A stretch of 17,806 nucleotides of DNA from assembly GCA_910586725.1 (NCBI GenBank), contig CAJUJL010000050.1, positions 1 through 17,806 of the forward strand, written 5' to 3'. Positions 14,902 to 17,806 of this stretch are shown here, piece by piece; the first letter of the stretch is position 1; each line of letters opens with the position of its first letter. Both the position numbers and the translations under genes were made by a program. Below the pieces are notes generated by a model that was not told the origin of the DNA, searched no databases, and was given only the letters and a program-made list of their open reading frames with translations. This DNA comes from an uncultured Lachnospiraceae bacterium (GTDB taxonomy: Bacteria > Bacillota > Clostridia > Lachnospirales > Lachnospiraceae).

Positions 14902-15682
14902 ATGATGAAGTTAAAATACTCCATCTGCTGTGGCCTTGATGTCCACAAAAATGTTATCGTTGCAACTATCGTAATTACTAACAAGGACGGAATATCTGAA
15001 TACAAGTAAAAATCCTTTTCAACCATCAACTCGGATATTCAAAGGTTTCACATCTGGCTCATCGAGAATAATTGCTATCACGTTTGTATGGAATCCACTG
15101 GAAAGTATTGGATTCCTATTTTTAATTATATCGAAAATGACATGGATGTCTGCCTTACGCATCCGAAATCATGTCTTATCTGCTGGAGCATGCCTCTGAT
15201 TCCATTGATGAAAAAGCTGTCCGCAAGTTGATAAAGAAAAGCGAGAGAGCCAAATCCGATGAAATCATCAAGCCATTAAAGGTTACAACATTGAAACGGA
15301 TCAGGCGAAAAAACCAGAACTTGCCCGTGCCCATCTGGATTACCCTGATGACATGATCACCCAGACTGAAGTTGAACTTTATGTCCGTATAAAACCTTAT
15401 TATGAGTTCGTTGGATTTGTCAGTTCCATGCCCGGTATGACCGGGTTAAGCTCCACTATTATTCTTGCAGAAACAGGCGATTACCTGAAACCGATGATGG
15501 TACAGTGCGCTCTTGCCACAATCAAGAGCAAAAAGCAGCCTTTCACTCCTACTGATTACGAGGAATGGACGGACCCTCAAAATCATATGGAGCGTGTTGT
15601 TCTGAATGAGAACAATGTTTTTGCTTACCTTGAAAGCCTTAGTTGCGATAGTTCTAAGTTAGTAAAGCACAACAATAACTAA
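14902..15682 (+). pseudogene. Broken IS110-family transposase
   Basis: The start is normal (GGCGGTG before ATG 14902) and the first 35 codons show GLDVHK, the first DEDD residue. A TAA at 15007 then interrupts the frame, probably from CAA. The same frame goes on with CMESTG near 15095, the Glu motif. Against the intact transposase at 16427-17665, three blocks are missing: about 83 codons after THPK (near 15165), about 38 after LAETG (near 15480) and about 38 after KSKKQP (near 15540). A single-base deletion near 15275 shifts the frame once more. The last two DEDD aspartates and the catalytic serine region are lost, so the protein cannot work. The original C-terminus (LVKHNNN) is still present. 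Confidence 0.85.
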
Positions 15683-15800
15683 CATTTTTCTGTTTCCTAT
15701 ACCTGTAAAAACGGGGTTTTATGAACCCTTATATATGTGTGTCCATAAATCCTCTTTATTTTTCACTCTTTCTCCTCTTTTTAATAGGGATATAATTGCA

Positions 15801-15848
15801 GTTCTGTTACAGGTCACTCCTTAGCCAAGCGTACCCTGTAACGCGAAC
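15801..15848. repeat. Long hairpin between the two IS110 elements
   Basis: GTTACAGG (15806-15813) pairs perfectly with CCTGTAAC (15835-15842) around a 21-base loop. After a small internal loop the stem extends with GTTC (15801-15804) and GAAC (15845-15848). A TATAAT (15791-15796) precedes it on the plus strand without a clear -35. It may be the end structure of a lost mobile element or a small RNA; it lacks a T tract. Confidence 0.5.
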
Positions 15849-15877
15849 TCAACTATATCATACTATTACATTTTTTA

Positions 15878-16069
15878 CAACAATCCTCTGCTTTGAGTCA
15901 TGACAAACGCACGAATGCGAACATTGTATCCCACAAACGATTTTTCATAGGCATCACCCCCCACAGACTGTCCGAAAACTTGATTTTCAGGCATACTTTC
16001 TTCATCTACAAATGCATCCCATGAACAGCGCATCAGCTGATTACGGTCAAAACCGGAAACATATGGCAT
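15878..16069 (-). pseudogene. Fragment resembling the N-terminus of an IS1182-type transposase
   Basis: This 64-codon frame starts at ATG 16069 with GAGG about 10 bases upstream. Its first 25 residues (YVSGFDRNQL, then SWDAFVDEES) resemble the start of IS1182-family (DUF772) transposases, where a long chain would follow. Here the sequence changes after about residue 25 to something I do not recognise (NQVFGQSVGGDAYEKSFVGY) and stops at TAA. That looks like the N-terminus joined to distant sequence by deletion. Identification is by memory of the family and is tentative. It is not expected to make an active protein. Confidence 0.4.
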
Positions 16070-16157
16070 CTCATCACACCTCAAAACGAAATATTTTCCC
16101 TGGTTTTATTATACTATATTTGAACCATAGATGCATGATTTCTGTGTACTTTATTCA

Positions 16158-16177
16158 GTTTTCAACGAACCATGAAG
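16158..16177 (+). repeat. Left inverted repeat of the second IS110 element
   Basis: The reverse complement of this segment aligns with 17727-17746 (CTTC, ATG, TT, then a perfect GTTGAAAAC). It marks the probable left end or subterminal site of the element. Confidence 0.55.
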
Positions 16178-16253
16178 GGATATCACAGCCTGGAATGAAA
16201 ATGGGGGACTGGCTCCACTACTGTTTTGGCTCCCTTGGTTTATAATAGTCTCA

Positions 16254-16399
16254 GGCAGGAATAAGTTTGATCGCACCTTGGAGGATTTGCACCCCGTTTT
16301 TCAACGTAAATGTTTTGCCCTTGAGCACAGCATATTGTCGCGCCTTTTATGGATAGCACGAGTAGCAAAGTCCGCATTATCTCGGGCAAATCTCCTGCC
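16254..16399 (+). ncRNA. Candidate bridge RNA of the second IS110 element
   Basis: The leader between TATAAT (16241-16246) and the transposase start can fold into nested stems. The outer stem is GGCAGGA (16254-16260) with TCCTGCC (16393-16399). A second is TTTGCCC (16314-16320) with GGGCAAA (16384-16390), continuing after a 2-base bulge with GAG (16323-16325) and CTC (16381-16383). A small hairpin CGTT/AACG (16295-16306) lies in the 5' half. Position, length (about 150-180 bases) and the multi-loop layout match the bridge RNAs of IS110 recombinases, which pair with donor and target DNA. The loop TTTTCAACG (16298-16306) equals the left end of the element. The fold is by eye, and no good -35 box is visible. 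Confidence 0.55.
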
Positions 16400-16426
16400 A
16401 ATTCTATTGCAAAGGAGATGCTCTGT

Positions 16427-17665
16427 ATGAAAGACCTTCTGGAAATTTCCTGTGGTCTGGATGTCCACAAAGAAAAAATTGTTGCATGTATCCTGACCGG
16501 CCCTTTGGGTAAACCGACACACTCTGAAATCCGTGAATTCACTACCCTGATCCCTGATATGATTGCCTTACGGGACTGGATTGTTTCTCAAAACTGCCGC
16601 CATGTTGCCATGGAAAGCACTGGCATTTACTGGATGCCCATTTATGAAATATTGGAGGATGCTTTCTCCGGCGATATTACTCTGCTGGTTGTTAATGCAC
16701 GCCACATGAAGAACGTTCCCGGCAAAAAAACAGATATGCGGGATTCCGAATGGATATCCACCCTCCTGCGGGCCGGGCTCCTGAACGGCAGCTTTATTCC
16801 CGAAAAAAGAATCCGTGAATTCCGCGATTTAAACCGTTACCGTAAGAGCGTCATCCGTGACATCACATCCCAGAAGAACAGGGTTGAAAAGTTTTTACAA
16901 AGCTCCGGTTTCCGATTGTCCTCCTTCATTTCCGATATTTTTGGCGCTTCTGGCAGGAATATCATCCTGCATTTAATGGAGCATGGCCAGATCGACCGGG
17001 CCGCTTTAGACTCCTGCCTGAAAACAAAGACAAGAAACCGTATAGATGAAATTCTTATGTCTGTAAACGGAACTCTGTCGGAGCATCAAAAATCGTTTTT
17101 GAAGATCCTAATGAAGCATTATGATTCCTTAAAAGAGCACCTTAACGAAATTGAAAAGGGGCTTGAGGAAGATATGGCTCCATTTGCCCTGCAGGTTGAG
17201 CAGCTCAGCAGCATTTATGGGATAAGCACGACTGCTTCCTGTGCGATCATTGCAGAGATCGGCATCGATATGGAGCCTTTCAAAACAGCAGAACATATCT
17301 GTTCATGGGCCGGCCTGTGTCCGGGTAATAATGAGAGCGCCGGAAAACGAAAAAGCGCCTCTGTCACAAAAGGCAACCCTTACATAAAAAGCATGCTTTG
17401 CGAAATTGCCTGGGTGATCGCCGGGAAGCGGAATACCTATCTATCTGCCTGGTATTGGAGAATCAAGCAGAAGAAGGGCGCCAAAAAAGCTATTGTCGCC
17501 CTTGCCAGAAAACTTCTCGTAATCATTTACACCATGCTCAAACAGGGCACTCTTTTCGATGAATCCTGTTTTGAAGCCAGACGTAAAAACTGTGAACAAA
17601 AACAGCTTTCCCGATACATACGGGAATTAGAGAAGCATGGCTACCATGTGGAAGTACAAGCCTGA
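16427..17665 (+). CDS. IS110-family DEDD transposase (bridge-RNA-guided recombinase)
   Basis: This 412-residue recombinase appears complete. The N-terminal RuvC-like domain has all four acidic residues: Asp12 (CGLDVHK), Glu63 (AMESTG), Asp103 and Asp106 (GKKTDMRD). A helical, coiled stretch covers about 215-250. The C-terminal Tnp_20 domain carries the probable catalytic serine, Ser304 in NNESAGKRK, and ends with a conserved basic helix (KKGAKKAIVALARKLL). Known relatives cut and rejoin DNA using an RNA encoded in the element to pick the site. I start at ATG 16427, with GGAG 9 bases upstream; the frame stays open back to 16349, inside the candidate RNA, but without a ribosome site. No stop, frameshift or missing block is visible, unlike the copy 1.5 kb upstream. 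Confidence 0.92.
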   Translation: MKDLLEISCGLDVHKEKIVACILTGPLGKPTHSEIREFTTLIPDMIALRDWIVSQNCRHVAMESTGIYWMPIYEILEDAFSGDITLLVVNARHMKNVPGKKTDMRDSEWISTLLRAGLLNGSFIPEKRIREFRDLNRYRKSVIRDITSQKNRVEKFLQSSGFRLSSFISDIFGASGRNIILHLMEHGQIDRAALDSCLKTKTRNRIDEILMSVNGTLSEHQKSFLKILMKHYDSLKEHLNEIEKGLEEDMAPFALQVEQLSSIYGISTTASCAIIAEIGIDMEPFKTAEHICSWAGLCPGNNESAGKRKSASVTKGNPYIKSMLCEIAWVIAGKRNTYLSAWYWRIKQKKGAKKAIVALARKLLVIIYTMLKQGTLFDESCFEARRKNCEQKQLSRYIRELEKHGYHVEVQA

Positions 17666-17726
17666 TTCTTTGCATTAGCAATATTTCACTGACAGCAGCC
17701 AGTTTTATGACTGCTTTATTGTGATG

Positions 17727-17746
17727 CTTCCATGATTGTTGAAAAC
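17727..17746 (+). repeat. Right inverted repeat of the second IS110 element
   Basis: This is the partner of 16158-16177, with the perfect 9-base core GTTGAAAAC at 17738-17746. It lies 61 bases after the transposase stop codon. Confidence 0.55.
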
Positions 17747-17771
17747 ATTTGTTGTCAAGGTTCAATTCTTG

Positions 17772-17794
17772 GCTACGAGCTTTATTTTCGTAGC
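17772..17794. repeat. Small perfect hairpin at the window end
   Basis: GCTACGA (17772-17778) and TCGTAGC (17788-17794) form a 7-bp stem with a 9-base loop, just outside the probable right end of the IS. It could be part of the target site or of the next gene's control region. The window ends 12 bases later. Confidence 0.4.
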
Positions 17795-17806
17795 AATGTG
17801 CAATTT

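Larger units (their letters stand above)
14784..15740 (+). mobile_element. Degraded IS110-family element (first copy)
   Basis: The remnant includes a leader with a TATAAT box (14807-14812, with TTGTGC 17 bases upstream), a stem-forming leader, a broken transposase (14902-15682) and a small hairpin GGGTT/AACCC (15714-15728). Its leader resembles that of the intact element downstream: CTCCACT, then TTATAAT, then GGAATA. The outer limits are estimates because IS110 elements make no target duplication. It is unrelated in detail to the second element apart from family-level similarity. Confidence 0.6.
16158..17746 (+). mobile_element. IS110-family element, apparently intact (second copy)
   Basis: The element is about 1.6 kb, within the IS110 range. 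It is bounded by an imperfect inverted repeat: 16158-16177 against 17727-17746, with GTTTTCAAC at the left and GTTGAAAAC at the right matching perfectly over 9 bases and about 18 of 20 with gaps. Inside are a 250-base leader with the candidate bridge RNA, an intact transposase and a short tail with a weak hairpin (17695-17714). The exact ends are uncertain because IS110 elements leave no target duplication. Long terminal repeats recall the IS1111 branch, but the long leader and short tail fit the IS110 branch. Confidence 0.7.

Noticed and set aside
16349..16426. N-terminal extension of the IS110 transposase
   Set aside because: It has no ribosome site, lies in the candidate RNA, and the family starts close to the GLDVHK motif, as ATG 16427 gives.
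12..17806. CRISPR array
   Set aside because: I found no series of regularly spaced repeats. The 12-base-spaced TTGA motifs at 13155-13184 are too short and few.

Overview
The window looks like a chromosomal stretch from an anaerobic Clostridia bacterium, most likely family Lachnospiraceae. This rests on a PerR-type regulator plus N-terminal-rubredoxin rubrerythrin operon, a DUF4860-like pseudopilus segment beside PilT, a protein resembling the Lachnospiraceae DUF6128 family, a class B sortase, AGGAGG-type ribosome binding sites and moderate GC. The genus cannot be told by reading alone.

Region 1 (1-4303): a plus-strand CitE-like C-C bond lyase converges on a minus-strand operon of membrane diguanylate cyclase, phosphoribosyltransferase/TRSP protein and StiP-like PRTase/PELOTA protein. 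The lyase and the last two are members of the biosynthetic module associated with tellurium-resistance (Ter) systems, predicted to make a nucleoside-like metabolite. The cyclase sits first in the operon behind a near-consensus promoter (TTTACA-N17-TATAAT).

Region 2 (4404-9621): a cell-surface block. It holds a class B sortase, a transglutaminase-like lipoprotein, a compact type IV pilus/type II secretion-like set ending in an intact PilT, and, convergent across a bidirectional terminator, a membrane-anchored C39-type peptidase. The pilus set looks cut down: the platform protein has lost the middle of the molecule and is fused to a DUF4860-like segment, and the prepilin-like gene runs out into the start of pilT.

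Region 3 (9692-12980): tadA, a GNAT acetyltransferase and a DUF6128-like protein (the last two overlap tail to tail), then perR-rbr with a strong promoter, a 7-1-7 Per-box-like operator just after the expected transcription start, and a good terminator.

Region 4 (12981-17806): accessory DNA. It has a 540-base stretch with an orphan promoter preceded by 12-base-spaced repeats, a zinc-ribbon SAM methyltransferase, a wrecked IS110-family element, a hairpin, a fragment resembling an IS1182-type transposase, and a second IS110-family element whose transposase appears intact (all DEDD residues and the C-terminal serine). The leader of this second element can fold into nested stems like a bridge RNA and contains a 9-base match to the element's own end. 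That candidate RNA and the compacted pilus genes are the most interesting points. In both the pilus genes and the dead IS, blocks of roughly 35-100 codons have been removed, mostly without closing the reading frame.
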